Source: Trissonchulus latispiculum
Taxonomy: Eukaryota > Nematoda > Enoplea > Enoplida > Ironidae
Length of the DNA: 64,000 bases
Direction of reading: 5' to 3'
NCBI GenBank assembly: GCA_030248195.1
Contig: JASAND010006604.1
Span: 50,416 to 114,415, forward strand
A model generated the notes under the pieces. The model was not told the origin of the DNA. It saw nothing but the letters and a program-made list of their open reading frames with translations, and did not search any database. Position numbers and translations under genes: made by a program. This document shows positions 40,436 through 51,300 of this stretch, piece after piece (the first letter of the stretch is position 1; each line of letters opens with the position of its first letter).

Positions 40436-43013
40436 CGCACCATCCCAGTCGTCCTTCCGGATGGTTCCTGGCGGAAAATGAAAGCGACTGAAATCCAGGG
40501 GCTCTAAATTCCAGGCACACAGCGAGAAGATGCTGGGATCAACTCTTAGGTCTAAGGATCAAGCTAGCCTAGTGTGGGTCTAACCTAATCCAGACGGTCC
40601 GCCTGTAGGGTACGTGAGTTCACTAGTGCCTCAAGGCCAGTACTTATCAAGGGAACAGTTGCGATGCTTAACTGCCACCCACGGATCAGTACCAGGGGTC
40701 ACTGCACAACAGAAGAGAACCTTGAAGTCAGAACAACTGTCACACTCGAACACGCAAGACCAGGGCTCCGTATGAGGGCTTCCTTCAGGCTCGCTATCAA
40801 CAGCCCAAGCTTCAATCTCAGCGCGATTCCACGGCTGAGAACAGTTGCAATAGAAGGTTACCTCCGAATGCTCAGGCTCAACTAGAGAACCACCCTCGTG
40901 AACTAGGAAAAGTATGCTAAAACTGTACTGGTTGTGGCACTCAGGACACTGGTGAAACGGCAGATTCAGTTGGTTCTCAGGCTCACTAATATCGCTAAGA
41001 TTTCCTTCGTCGTCAGCGTCTCCGTAGACAAACTCAATGAGCTCCAGACTGACCTATTTTCCAGATATCGTCGACTCAGCGGTTTCCTATCCAACCTAGT
41101 ATCAACTACAACGACTTAAGCTCTGATCCTAATTAACTATTTACTGTGTCAAGTTACCTCAATATCAAACAGCACCAACACACAAAAGATCAAGTACACT
41201 ACAAATCTGCTGCAAAAAACTGATACAAGAGGAATCCGTTCACCACCTAACAACTAAACTCAAAGCTACGATCAGTCACAGGTGCCTACTCCGAAATCTT
41301 GGCAGAAGAAGAACTAGAGCTGAAACCCAGTAAAATTTTGATTAGATTAGTATTTTAGCCTACTGGTTGCCACACACACACGCACTCAAGCACACTCACC
41401 TAAACAGTACTCGCTATTCTCAGACAACGAATTGATTCGCAGTCACACAATGATTTGATTTTCGGGGTCGAGGAGGTTGGAAGTTCCCTATATGCTCCCT
41501 ATATGTACCTGAAAAGTGTGCACAAGTCCACCCACCAGCAATACGCACCAGCAGAAAACCAATAACTATTCTGCCCTCTGCTAAGAGGACGACCTGTAAA
41601 CTTTGAAACCTCGTTTGGAAGCTTAAAAAGAGAGAATTTGAGCAAATTCAGTGAAAATGATGCAATTAGAAACAATCTTGGCACTGACAATTTTGGACAG
41701 ACAGATAGCAGACATTTTTAGACATAAACAGTTAAAAGTTAATAAAATTGGCAAGACTCCTGGCTTTCTTCAGTAGATCAGACTTAACATCCAACCCCAA
41801 ACTCCAGATCCCAATATGACGGTCCTAAGTAATCAGTGCGTCCCTAAGCCAATGGCTGGCTCTCCGCAGAACTGCTAGTCACAGGAAAGAATCTGAACGA
41901 TGCTGAAACCGGCAGAAGCCGTCTTTTAGGTCAAGCACTAGAAAACTGACTGTTGAGGCCGAAGAGATTAGGAATGGCCAGATAGAGCAGCACAGGAGGC
42001 GAGGTCCAAGATAGAAGCGAAGATCCAGGGGTGATCCGGAACGGCATCACTCACACTGGCAAATCAAGCAGAGGCAGAGGGCCACGGCACAGGCTGATAT
42101 CTGGCGAAGCACGGAGCAGACGAGAGGATGAAGGACCCACAGGATCCAGCAGCACAAGTAGATAGTGAGAGAAAGTGAGCAAATCAAGGCCCGAAGGCGG
42201 CGCTTGGTCTAGAACTGAATCAAATGGGTTAAACCTTGTCGGTTTTAACCCGGATTCAGCAGTATTAACTGGATTTCGAGGATGGGGAAATTGAGCGTAT
42301 CTTTTAGAAATAAGCCCTAATAATTGCTAGGAGTTTTGGACAAAAGTTCTAAAAAAAGTTATTTTGAATATAGTTGTCTGAGTTCAAAACGCGAGAATCC
42401 GCTTAGAAAGCACTAGAGAAAAAGTCAGAAAACTGGCAAAAAAATGGGGTTTTGAGTGATTTTGAAAGAATTCTTGTAAAGGGGATTTCTGTCAGAAATC
42501 CCCCACCAATGACGTATCCTAGATTTCCTTCTCAGGAAATCTAGGGAAATCCAGCTAATATCTGCCGATATTAGCACATAATACATAAAAGCAGCGAGGA
42601 AGTCATTATCAAGTAATCTAGGGCGGCGAGAGCCCGATTTTAACAGTATCTTTCGAAAAAGGGACTCGTAGTTCAATTAGGTAGCTTTTTGTCTCGCACT
42701 TACAAAGGTTATAGAAAATCCTAGAGGGAAGGGGGGGAACTCAACCTAGAGGGCAGATTTGAAATAAGGCTTCTGAAGCCAACCCAAACTCTTTTAGAGC
42801 AAGCCATTTCTCCCCGGGAGCACCCCAGTCCCAACCTAAAGGGCCAAGAAGTGGACAAAAGTTTTTTTAGAGGGAGGTATCCTAGAAGGGGAGAGGCAGA
42901 ACCTCTCCCAACAGAACAACTCAGGGGACGTCTGTGATTCTCCCCCCAGAGACTCGAAACGAGGCCATCCGCTAGAACCCTAGAATCACAGACTGACTGG
43001 AAACTACAAATTT

Positions 43014-44041
43014 TGGTCTCACGTTAACTTTTGCCTCGTGTCTTTTGCAATCATCCTCCGATGATTGGTTGCTTTCATGCTCGCGTTTCGTCATTGGTTA
43101 GTTTGAAGAGGAAGACCCAGCCTCCTTCTTTTGAATTTGCGCCTGAGCTGTTTGTCATTTCAGTTACATAATTTTTTATGACTTTGGGTCCGTTTTCGAG
43201 TGGCCCAAAGTACCCCAACAGCCTCGGCCCTAAACTTTTATGGCGTTTTTGTTTTCAAGGGCCTTTGTCCCGAAGCTGATTTCTAAAGACGTGAAGTTTG
43301 TTTGCCAAGCAGATTAGAAATCCAAAGGTAGACCGAAAGGCAGACGAGGAAAACAAAAAGATGCAGAAGGAGAAATCGTAATACGAATAGGGGGCCTGGA
43401 AGCCCAAAATGAAATAAGGCAGTAACTAGGCTAAATGAACTTCTACCTAATTTCAAGTTAGCTAAGGTCCTAATATATCCTGTATGTTAACACTAATCAC
43501 TAACTTTTCTGTTTCTTTCTTTTAGGGGTGACTTGTGCGTTAATTTTAGAGGGGTTCCCCTCTGTCTGCCCTCTGTCTGACTTATGCGTGTGATGTCATT
43601 CTAGGGACGTGAAAAGATAGCGCTGAACCTCACACATACATAGACTCAATGCTAGACACTCAGACTGGCCTTTGCTGGCCTTCACTCACACACACATGAT
43701 CCAGTAGTAGGAACCTGTAGATGAACCCCATTCGATTGAGGCAGCAAAATTAAAGAGGTTAGAAAATTAACTAGTCTCAGCCTCAACTTATGGTGAAAGG
43801 ATTTGCATCACAAAAAGATTAATAAAAATTACAATTATCATTACAAAACCACAAAGTATTGACAACTGACGAGACACAAACCACATACCGTTACATAAGA
43901 AATTTTTTGGGCCTTTTTAGTATTAATTTCGAAAGGAAGATGAAACTGTGAAATTTCCTAATTCACAAGGTTGTATAATTTACAATTAATGACTAAATAC
44001 AGTCCGTACGCAAGCAAGAGCAAACAACAGAAACAATCATG
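43014..44041. other. ~1.03-kb insertion in the 5' LTR
   Basis: Absent from the 3' LTR, which reads straight from ACTACAAATT to ACTACAACTATGAG. No ORF, inverted ends or clear target duplication is seen. It contains two ATTGGTT (CCAAT-type) motifs near 43065 and 43098. It could be an inserted unknown element or a segment lost from the other LTR. Confidence 0.6.
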
Positions 44042-44280
44042 ATACTACAACTATGAGATACAAACTTAGCTACTTACAAGCCAAAAGATTATCTTAAGAA
44101 GAGGAGAGGCAGAACCTCTCCCAACAGAACAACTCAGGGGACGTCTGTGATTCTCCCCCAGAGACTCGAAACGAGAGCGGCCATCCGCTAGAACCCTAGA
44201 ATCACAGACTGACTGGAAACTACAAATTACTACAACTATGAGATACAAACTTAGCTACTTACAAGCCAAAAGATTATCTT
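44042..44280. repeat. ~185-bp tandem duplication in the 5' LTR
   Basis: The segment from AGAAGAGGAGAGGCAGAACC through CAAAAGATTATCTTA occurs as 42884-43013 plus 44042-44095 (split by the insertion) and again intact as 44096-44280. The 3' LTR has it once. Confidence 0.7.
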
Positions 44281-44784
44281 ATTATTGTCTGGGTGCTTTC
44301 TTTTTCAGGATACAATTTTCACTTAAAAAGGTTTGTAGGGCTTCTTGGAACTAAAGATCTGCTGGTTAAACTGTTTGAAGATTACTCCAATCCACATAAC
44401 TTGAGGCGGACCCAGCCAGCCACCGCTCGTGCAGTTTTTATTCCAACTTCGCAAATCTGCTCCCAGTATAGTTTTTGATTTAAGGAGCCATACCACAAAA
44501 TTCTTACATTTTCCAATAGCCTGGGACTGCATTAGCAAGAGCTTTTTAATTGACCTCAGTTTAAAGAATCCAGCGCTTGCTCAGTACTCTTGTTGTTTTC
44601 GCCGAACACACACAATTCTTACAGCTCAAAACTCCATGCTCCCAGCGTAACTTTTGACCGGGAGCACCTAGAATGCTGATCTTGGTCTCGTTAGAAAGGG
44701 AATTTCATGAATAGTTGGAGCTTTTTCGTAGAGCTTTCAAAACATCATTTTCAACTTATTAATTTTCCATTTTCGTTACATATT

Positions 44785-46287
44785 CGCGGCGGCTGAGGCC
44801 GCTTCGAAAAAAATTGGCCTCCATAGTCTGCAAAACCACCATAGGCCTCCATAGTCTTCCCAGCCTACGTATTAGTAATGTATCTACTATGTCCATTCAG
44901 GTCTCCATTCACTAGGCTATGTCCCCGTTTGTCTTTTACGCTGACCTAGTTCCAGCAAAAGTTGCCTTTAGAAAGAGGAGTTAGTATACACCTTTTCCGG
45001 AGTAGAAATAGTTTCGGAGGGGGCTTAACTGTCTCCAAAATAAATAAAATAAAGTTAACGTTAGTAGAAATAGGTAGCTAAGTACGTGGATTATTAATAT
45101 TTATCTTTCATTCAGCGGAAAATTACGTAGATCCGTGTATGCCCATTTTTGAGCAACAATTCCCCTCCTATCCTCGGTCACCTGAGGACACACAGTTCCA
45201 GCAAGGGAGAACAATTGTTACCAATATTAATGAGCTGCGTCCTTTGTTTTCAGCCAAATGTTCCGGCCAAATACAGTACAAGACAGTGATTCACTGTCTT
45301 GTACTGTATTTGTTTGTGAACCGCATAACTTGAAATGTTAAATCCCACTGCTTAGCTGTCTGGCTGGACCTAAGAGAGGGATCTAGAGGCTCAGCGACTG
45401 TAGGTATTCCCAAAATATCAATCCTGGACTACAAGTTACCTGTACCGCCCAATCACTAGAACTCTATGAACCAACTACTGAGCGTTGTGGCGTAACAATA
45501 TATTTAACGATGTAAAGAAATACCGCACCGACTTCAACAGAATCACTAACGACCGCTAAAAATGGGCCTGTTCTACGTGAAAAGCGTAGAAAATGATAAA
45601 CACTGCTGCAGCGTCTCCATTTTTTAGGCAAACTAGTAGAAACATGGCAAGGGCCTACTGGAGATAACAGGCTTTCTAAACGATTCAAACATTTTTGAAA
45701 TTGACTAACCCAGTATAGAGATATTTTGTCAAATATTATCTATTGTTTGTCCTTTCCTTACAAAGTTAGTTTATCCTAACTTAAAATATGAGGCATGTAA
45801 ACGTGCTAAGCGGGTCGCAAATGCGGGTTCAAGCAAAAATTAATAGGAAGCATACAGTCAGAACCGGTTGGAATCTGAACCGGCGGAACCGGAACCGGAG
45901 TCAAAACGAAACCGATGGCCTTTGGAACCGGCCTACTTTCAATCAGGAAACCGGAATTTTTGCATTAGTATTTGCAGAAGCAGGAAATTAGAGAATCTGA
46001 AATTGGCATTTTCGTTGCATAATCTCTGACTACATTACATCCTTAATTACATTTTAAACGTTGTCAGCTTGCTACATATGCATAAAGTTGGACAACGTAA
46101 ACTATATGTAGCCATTTCTGTTGTATGTGTAGCCAGGAAAATGCAAGCCCTTCTTCTGGGGGCATAGTTAGGCTTGCGAAGCCTTGGCTTACCAGGAACA
46201 GAACGGCTCAGATACTATTTAATCATGCCAAATCAGCAAACGAAAATATATTCAATATTGCCTTGTTGAAAAGCATGCCTTCAGCAA
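44785..46287. other. No gene seen; hairpin and ACCGG-rich patch
   Basis: Host-flank DNA right of the giant element. It contains the perfect hairpin at 45269-45311 and an AACCGG-rich patch at about 45863-45955. Short open frames show no domain. Confidence 0.4.
45269..45311. ncRNA. Perfect 21-bp inverted repeat (hairpin)
   Basis: AAATACAGTACAAGACAGTGA, one T, then its exact complement. A transcript would form a 21-bp stem with almost no loop. The minimal loop is unlike a microRNA precursor (longer loop, imperfect stem), so it may be a transposon tip or a DNA palindrome. Confidence 0.4.
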
Positions 46288-46442
46288 TTAGTTTGACTCT
46301 GCTTTAGTCAGATTCTGCTGCAGCATAAGCATCTTTCGATTTACGACAGTGTTCACTAAGCCTTCAATTTCTTCCTCTATTCCGTCCTTGAGCATATTAA
46401 ATGCAGCACCAAAAATACCACCTGATCTGGAACGTCGTTTCT
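46288..46442 (-). CDS. Candidate terminal exon, ~51 aa
   Basis: After a good acceptor (TTTAGGTATCTGTAG) the minus strand is open for 155 bases to a TAA at 46288. The peptide begins KRRSRSGGIFGAAFNMLKDG and goes on as an acidic amphipathic helix (IEEEIEGLVNTVVNRKM). This is real-looking protein sequence. No upstream exon could be assigned; the facing candidate exon at 46558 is on the other strand. Family unknown. Confidence 0.4.
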
Positions 46443-46557
46443 CTACAGATACCTAAAGCAACAACATATCTTCAAGACGGACGAGAGTTGAATGTGTTAA
46501 GCCTAACAAAATGGAAAAGCTTCTGATAGTGCATTGGCTTCTTACAGGTGAAGGATC

Positions 46558-46695
46558 ATGTCAAGTCTGGAGCTTGCAAAGAATAAGCTCTGGTACCATA
46601 TTTCAAATTACTGTCACACTGGGTCATTTACCGAAACTGTCAAGGAGTGGCTGCTCGGCAGATGGAACTACCATAGCACCTTCATTACGACAAAC
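46558..46695 (+). CDS. Candidate first coding exon, 46 aa
   Basis: ATG at 46558 shortly after an acceptor-like CTTCTTACAG, open for 46 codons to a consensus donor (AAC then GTAAAG at 46696). The peptide (LAKNKLWYHISNYCHTG, then EWLLGRWNYHSTF) has a natural composition rich in aromatic residues. No downstream exon was found before the Gypsy element at 47.6 kb. Family unknown. Confidence 0.33.
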
Positions 46696-46699
46696 GTAA

Positions 46700-47634
46700 A
46701 GGACGTTATGGTAGCCTCGTAGCAAGATTCCATAATTAATTCCCTTATATAATAGAAGAAGAGTAAGACACTAGAGGGCTCCTCCACTTTGCATTGCGTA
46801 AGGGTGCTCCGATCAAAATGTTCTACCGTTTGGCGAGGCAGCCAGAAAAGGTCGTCGTCTTGGGGTGAGTCACCCAAGCCACAATCAAGCTAAGTTTCGC
46901 TCAGTCTGTCTGTCTGTCACCGAGCCACCCCAAACGAGAAACTATTTTGGGGAACCCCACCCAAACAAGGTCCCTTTTTAGAAATAAGCTGAAACTACCC
47001 TAATCCCTTGCTAGATCCTCCTCCCAAACGGGGTCCCTTTCTATTGACCCCAGATCCCCAAATGGGGGAACATTCGTGTATTGTGGGAACAGTGCAGTGA
47101 AGAAAAATTCTAGTGGCTTACACTTCTTCTTAATAATAGTTCAATTAGGTACTCTTGCTTGTAAAACACCTCGGGTAATTGCAATGGCAATTATTCTGTA
47201 TGGGGTTTGATACTAAATTTATTCAAAATTACCACTTTCTGACCCAAATAAAATTGAAACATTTTTGAAATCAATCTTGAACCAATTTTGTAGAGGGATG
47301 CCTAAGTGTCACACATCACAATGCTGAACTTATTTTCAGTTTAGCTTATCATTTGCTTATAATCGTATAGCCTTGTATCCTAAACTTAAACATACAGTTG
47401 ATTCTGGCCTATAAACTTCGGTCGACTTATATTTATTGTTTGTTATTAGTGCCCAATATTTTGAGCAAATTTGGTGACAAAAGATAGAATCGAGCCAATT
47501 CTAATCGAATTAAAAAATACAATTTCGCACAATCAGAAAAATGGCTATACTAAAACGCAGACCAAAACGTATGCCCATAGCAGGGATAAACATCGGGTCA
47601 GTTCCAAACTTTTACCCCTTGAAATCTTCAATAA
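46700..47634. other. No supported gene
   Basis: Includes a short CTGT run (46903-46918) and an A/C-rich stretch with AACGGGGTCCC-like repeats (46925-47065). The minus-strand open frame at 46668-46877 is not supported by splice or start signals. Confidence 0.35.
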
Positions 47635-47651
47635 TGTAGTAGATTGAACAA

Positions 47652-48021
47652 TTGTCGTCGGACTTAACAATACAAACATTATGAAACGTCTTATCGCTGA
47701 ACAGGATTTGAACCTCCAACGTGCTTTTGATTTGGCCTCCACTATGGAAATGTCCGAAGCAAGATCCCACTAAATTGGCTCCAAGAAAAGAGACATTGAC
47801 GTTAATCAAGTCCAGAAAGCATCAAAGGCGAATTCGTCTAGCAATAAATACTGCGTGTTACAGATGTTCTGGGCGAAATCACTTGGCAAAACAGTGCCAC
47901 TTCAAAAACGTTGTGTGCCATATATGATCAAAGCAAGGACATATTGCAAAGGCATGCAGAAACAAGAATATCAAGTCGAAGCTAACAAAGTCTCGACCAC
48001 TGATACTAAAGAAAAGCTATT
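47652..48021 (+). pseudogene. Mag-like gag remnant
   Basis: Starts inside gag, with a helix typical for the lineage (RLIAEQDLNLQRAFDLAST, in the frame from about 47654) that stops at 47773. The zinc knuckle CYRCSGRNHLAKQC follows in the frame at 47721-47927. Mag-type gags have two knuckles; the second (GHIAKAC) is visible near 47938-47958 in a shifted frame. Three frames in 370 bp show heavy decay. Confidence 0.75.
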
Positions 48022-48361
48022 TTGTGGATGAATCCGACCATGATTCAAACGAAGATGAAGATGGGAAGTTATACTAACGTCTACTCACTGGATTCCCACA
48101 ACAAACCTTATGCCGTCACCATGACTCTAAGCAAAGCAAAGATACCTATGCAAATCGACACTGGCGCTGGCATATCCGTCTTACCCAAATACATTCAGGA
48201 GAAAGCTCTTCCGAATTTAAAGATTTCTACAACTGGTCTTCAGCTTAAAGGATACAATGGAAACAACATTCCTGTATTGGGAAAAGCCGATGTTCTGGTA
48301 AACCAAGCTTCCCGTTGTCATCGTAAACGCTAAAGGTTCGGCCTTACTCGGAAGAGATTGG
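48022..48361 (+). pseudogene. Mag-like aspartic protease
   Basis: 103-codon frame with the retropepsin active site DTGA at 46-49 (PMQIDTGAGISVLP) and the following ALPNLKISTTGLQLKGY region. The frame breaks near 48300; the LLGRDWL-type block that closes retropepsins is seen in another frame at about 48335-48365, just before the RT ORF. Confidence 0.8.
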
Positions 48362-49972
48362 TTGCAGCATCTGCAGCTAAACTGGAACACTTTGTTTCAA
48401 GTAAACAAAGAAGAAAATCCCCAACCAATCCAGTTAAAGAGATTACTGGACACTTTTTCTGACATTTTTGACAGTAAACTGGGAACAATGGCCGGTACCC
48501 CTGTCCACTTGAGGTTAAAAGAGGGTGCCCAGCCTAAGTTCTTCAAAGCTAGACCAGTGCCCTACGCTTTGAAAGCAAAAGTTGAAGAATCCTTGAAAAA
48601 AGACGAAGATCAAGGAGTTATAGAGAAAATCGATTATGCAGAATGGGCGGCGCCCATTGTCGCCGTACCAAAGCCAGATGGCACAATTAGAGTCTGCGCC
48701 GACTTTAAAGTGATAATTAACCAGGCAATAGACGTTGATCAATACCCGATCCCACAACCGGAGGAGCTGTTCAACAAGATCCTGAAGGCAAAGTACTTCA
48801 CTAAATTGGACACGGCGAAGGCCTACAATCAAATGGCCCTGGACAAAGAAGGCCAGGATATTTGCGTGATCAACACACACAAAGGTTTGTATAAATACAA
48901 GAAGCTACCTTTTGGAGTGTCGTCGGCGCCAGCTATTTTCAACAAAAAGATGAATCAAATTCTTTCCGGATGTCCAAAAACAGCTTGGTTTTTCGATGAT
49001 ATAGTCGTCGTCGGCCAAAGCTTACAAGAACATCTGGAAAATCTAGAAAACGTGTTCAGCAGATTGCGGAAACACAACGCCCGTCTGAATTTGAAGAAAT
49101 GCCAATTTCTGCAGACACAGATCGAATATCTGGGCCTGCAGGTTAATCAAAACGGCATCCAACCAATACAAAGAAAGATTAAAGCCATTATGGATATCCC
49201 TGCTCCTAGAGACGCCCATGAATTGAAAACCTTTTTGGGCAAAGTTAACTTTTACAGTACCTTAATTCCTAATTGCTCTCCAGTAGCCGAACCTCTTTAC
49301 CTACTGCTACGGAAGGACCAGAAATGGGAATGGTCCCATGAAGCCCAAGAAAGCTTTGATCGCCTCAAAGAATTGTTAAATTCGGAACCTGTCCGAATAG
49401 CCTACGATCCAGAAAAACAACTAGTCTTATCTTGTGACGCGTCTGCTACTGGAGTTGGAGCTGTGCTGTCGCACAGAATTGATGGTAAAGAATATTTGAT
49501 ATGCGCAGCATCAAAGATTCTTTCCGGGTCTGAACAAAAGTTTTCTCAGATTGAAAAAGAGGCATTCGCCTTAATTTTTGGTATCAAGAAATTTTTCCCA
49601 TATCTCTTTGGCAGAAACTTCACTTTAGTAACCGACCACAAGCCCCTAATAAAAATTTTCGGTCCTTATAATGGAATCCCATCTCATGCTGCAAATCGCT
49701 TACAACGGTGGGCTATAATGCTATCAGGATATGATTATGATATAGAATACAGGAAATCCTGCGACAATGGTAACGCCGATTGCCTTTCGCGCTTTCCAGT
49801 AAAATCTGAAAATAACCCCTCTTTCACTTTCGACCAAGAAGTCAACGCCATCTTTCTCAATCAAATTGCAAAGTCACCTCTTTCTAATGATGAAATCAAG
49901 CGATTCCAACCGAGGATCAAGAAACAAGAAAGGTTCTTCAGTACACAAGACAAGGTTGGCCTAATCGCCTAA
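48362..49972 (+). CDS. Mag-like RT-RNase H, 536 aa
   Basis: An intact frame across two enzymes. RT: fingers PKPDGTIRVCADFK (103-116), D150 in FTKLDTAKAYNQ, PFGVSSAPAIF, then FFDD at 210-213. Most RTs have Y or F, any residue, then DD, so FFDD keeps the two metal-binding Asp but has Phe in the usual Tyr place. RNase H: DASATGVGAVLSH with D359, a Glu in FSQIEKEAFALIFG, TDHKPL, and CDNGNADCLSRFP near 490. It ends before the integrase at TAA. The start is where the frame opens, inside what was a polyprotein. Confidence 0.9.
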   Translation: MQHLQLNWNTLFQVNKEENPQPIQLKRLLDTFSDIFDSKLGTMAGTPVHLRLKEGAQPKFFKARPVPYALKAKVEESLKKDEDQGVIEKIDYAEWAAPIVAVPKPDGTIRVCADFKVIINQAIDVDQYPIPQPEELFNKILKAKYFTKLDTAKAYNQMALDKEGQDICVINTHKGLYKYKKLPFGVSSAPAIFNKKMNQILSGCPKTAWFFDDIVVVGQSLQEHLENLENVFSRLRKHNARLNLKKCQFLQTQIEYLGLQVNQNGIQPIQRKIKAIMDIPAPRDAHELKTFLGKVNFYSTLIPNCSPVAEPLYLLLRKDQKWEWSHEAQESFDRLKELLNSEPVRIAYDPEKQLVLSCDASATGVGAVLSHRIDGKEYLICAASKILSGSEQKFSQIEKEAFALIFGIKKFFPYLFGRNFTLVTDHKPLIKIFGPYNGIPSHAANRLQRWAIMLSGYDYDIEYRKSCDNGNADCLSRFPVKSENNPSFTFDQEVNAIFLNQIAKSPLSNDEIKRFQPRIKKQERFFSTQDKVGLIA

Positions 49973-50875
49973 ACGCCACAGAAAAAGAATTGCAGCCGTA
50001 CTTCCAAAGGAAAGACGACAAACCGTGGTACACGGATGTTTGTTTTGGCGCGATCGAGTCTTAGTCCCGGAAAACATTCGTCAGACTGTACTTCACGATT
50101 TTCATCAGGAACATTTAGGAATGACCAGAATGAAGGCTGCTCTGGCCAGATATGTTTGGTGGGCTGGCACCAGTCAGGATACCAGCAAAATTGTTAGAGA
50201 ATGCTCCGTCTGCAGTAAACACCAATCAGCTCCAAAGAGTTTGCGACAGTCAGTAGAATGAGTCCCAGCCAATATTCCATTTGAAAGAGTCCATGTTGAT
50301 TTCCTTGGCCCGTTTAAAGGATCTGTTTGGTTCATTATGGTAGATGTATTCTCTGGTTGGCCAGAAGCTTTTCAAGTTTCGACAACCTCTTCAATGGAAG
50401 CCATCACCTGTTTGAGAGAAGTTTTTTTTCCAGATTTGGTATTCCAAAAACACTAGTTTCAGACAATGCAACAGCTTTTACTTCAGAGCTGTTCAAGAAT
50501 TTCTGTTGGCAAAATGGAATTAACCATATCCTAACTCCCCCTTACCACCCAAATTCAAATGGTTTAGCTGAACGATGTGTTCGCACGTTCAAAGGAGGAA
50601 TGAAAAAGTTTGGTGATAAAGAAAAGGTTACAAAATTCTTGTTTTCGTATCGTACAACACCAAAGGATAATTATCCGAAGTCCCCTTCCGACTACGTTTT
50701 GTCATATCAAGCCCGCACCAGATTCCACCTTCTGAAGGAATCTACCAAGCCTTTCCCATTCAAACGGGTTCCGGGGAATAGACAGTTCCACGTTGGGCAA
50801 AATGTCTGGGTTAGAAATTACACATCTAATCAAAAATGGATCCCTGGTTCAATAACTGCAAAGGTGTGATCAGTC
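49973..50875 (+). pseudogene. Mag-like integrase, broken
   Basis: The zinc finger (HDFHQEHLG with C at about CSVCSKHQ) is at 50025-50261, closed by TGA at 50259-50261. The first catalytic Asp is in HVDFLGPF (around 50291). A frameshift near 50417-50432, at a run of eight T, leads into the frame 50327-50869 that has the second Asp (SDNATAFTSE) and Glu (NSNGLAERCVRTFK). Not functional as it stands. Confidence 0.85.
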
Positions 50876-51154
50876 GTGTTTCGTGTCCGAGTTGGAGAAA
50901 GATGTCATCAGCGTCACGCTGACCAACTGAGAGCGGAGCGGATGTTGTCCGACGATGCTTGGATGTGGAATGTTGGGTATACCCCGAACCAGTACCCCAA
51001 CGGTGCTCTGCCTGGTGGACCTCGCCCTTTACCACATCAGGAACTGGAACCCGTCCATGGCCCTGTCCGGGGAAACCGACTGCGTCGTGCTTGCCTTCCT
51101 CCAGAACGTTATAATCCGATTACTGGCGAGTTTTACAGGGAAAGAAGAACATAA
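50876..51154 (+). pseudogene. Mag-like integrase C-terminal tail
   Basis: A 92-codon frame that carries the lineage's end motif (RHADQLRAERM) and runs to a stop just before the purine tract. It lies in a different frame from the core integrase piece, another sign of decay. Confidence 0.65.
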
Positions 51155-51300
51155 AAGGGAAGAGGAAATTGTAGTAGATTGAACAACTGAAATGAAATAC
51201 TGAAAATATGTTGTTTTCCATAGTTTTGTGCTTCTGCTTAGTTTGGTTACTTTTGCCAGTATAATGAGTTAAGCTAGTGCGAATACTATAAATAATTACT

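Larger units (their letters stand above)
22877..44780 (-). mobile_element. Giant LTR retrotransposon (~21.9 kb), minus strand
   Basis: Two long direct repeats (22877-25993 and about 40477-44780) enclose a 14.5-kb body whose genes all read on the minus strand. In that sense the LTR begins TGTAACG and ends ATTACA. TATT flanks the whole unit (22873-22876 and 44781-44784), a 4-bp target duplication. The body codes for gag, a basic ORF, a membrane-anchored ORF, env-like plus protease, RT, RNase H, integrase, OTU, NADAR-like and Pro-rich ORFs. RT and integrase motifs are of Ty3/Gypsy type. The copy is dead: broken frames, no primer-binding site, gag N-terminus missing. The size and cargo exceed ordinary Gypsy elements (5-10 kb) and recall giant invertebrate Gypsy elements such as the planarian Burro group; whether it is related is unknown. 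Confidence 0.93.
40477..44780 (-). repeat. 5' LTR of the giant element (with insertion, 4.3 kb)
   Basis: Right direct repeat, the 5' LTR in minus-strand sense. It starts TGTAACG at 44780 and matches the 3' LTR down to about 40477, where the last few bases (TACA in the other copy) are replaced by a junction straight into gag. It carries a ~1.03-kb insertion (43014-44041) and a ~185-bp local duplication. Outside these it differs from the 3' LTR by scattered single bases and short gaps. Confidence 0.92.
47635..51300 (+). mobile_element. Degraded Mag/K02A2.6-like Gypsy element
   Basis: Plus-strand Ty3/Gypsy element with gag remnant, protease, RT-RNase H and integrase in the usual order. A purine tract at 51153-51168 (AAAAGGGAAGAGGAAA) is followed by the 3' LTR start TGTAGTAGATTGAAC at 51170. 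The same 17 bases stand at 47635-47651, directly fused to the interior of gag, so the 5' LTR, primer site and gag start are missing. Wording of the integrase and RNase H (HVDFLGPF, NGLAERCVRTFK, RHADQLR) resembles the Mag lineage. The 3' LTR end was not found, so the right border is approximate. Confidence 0.82.
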
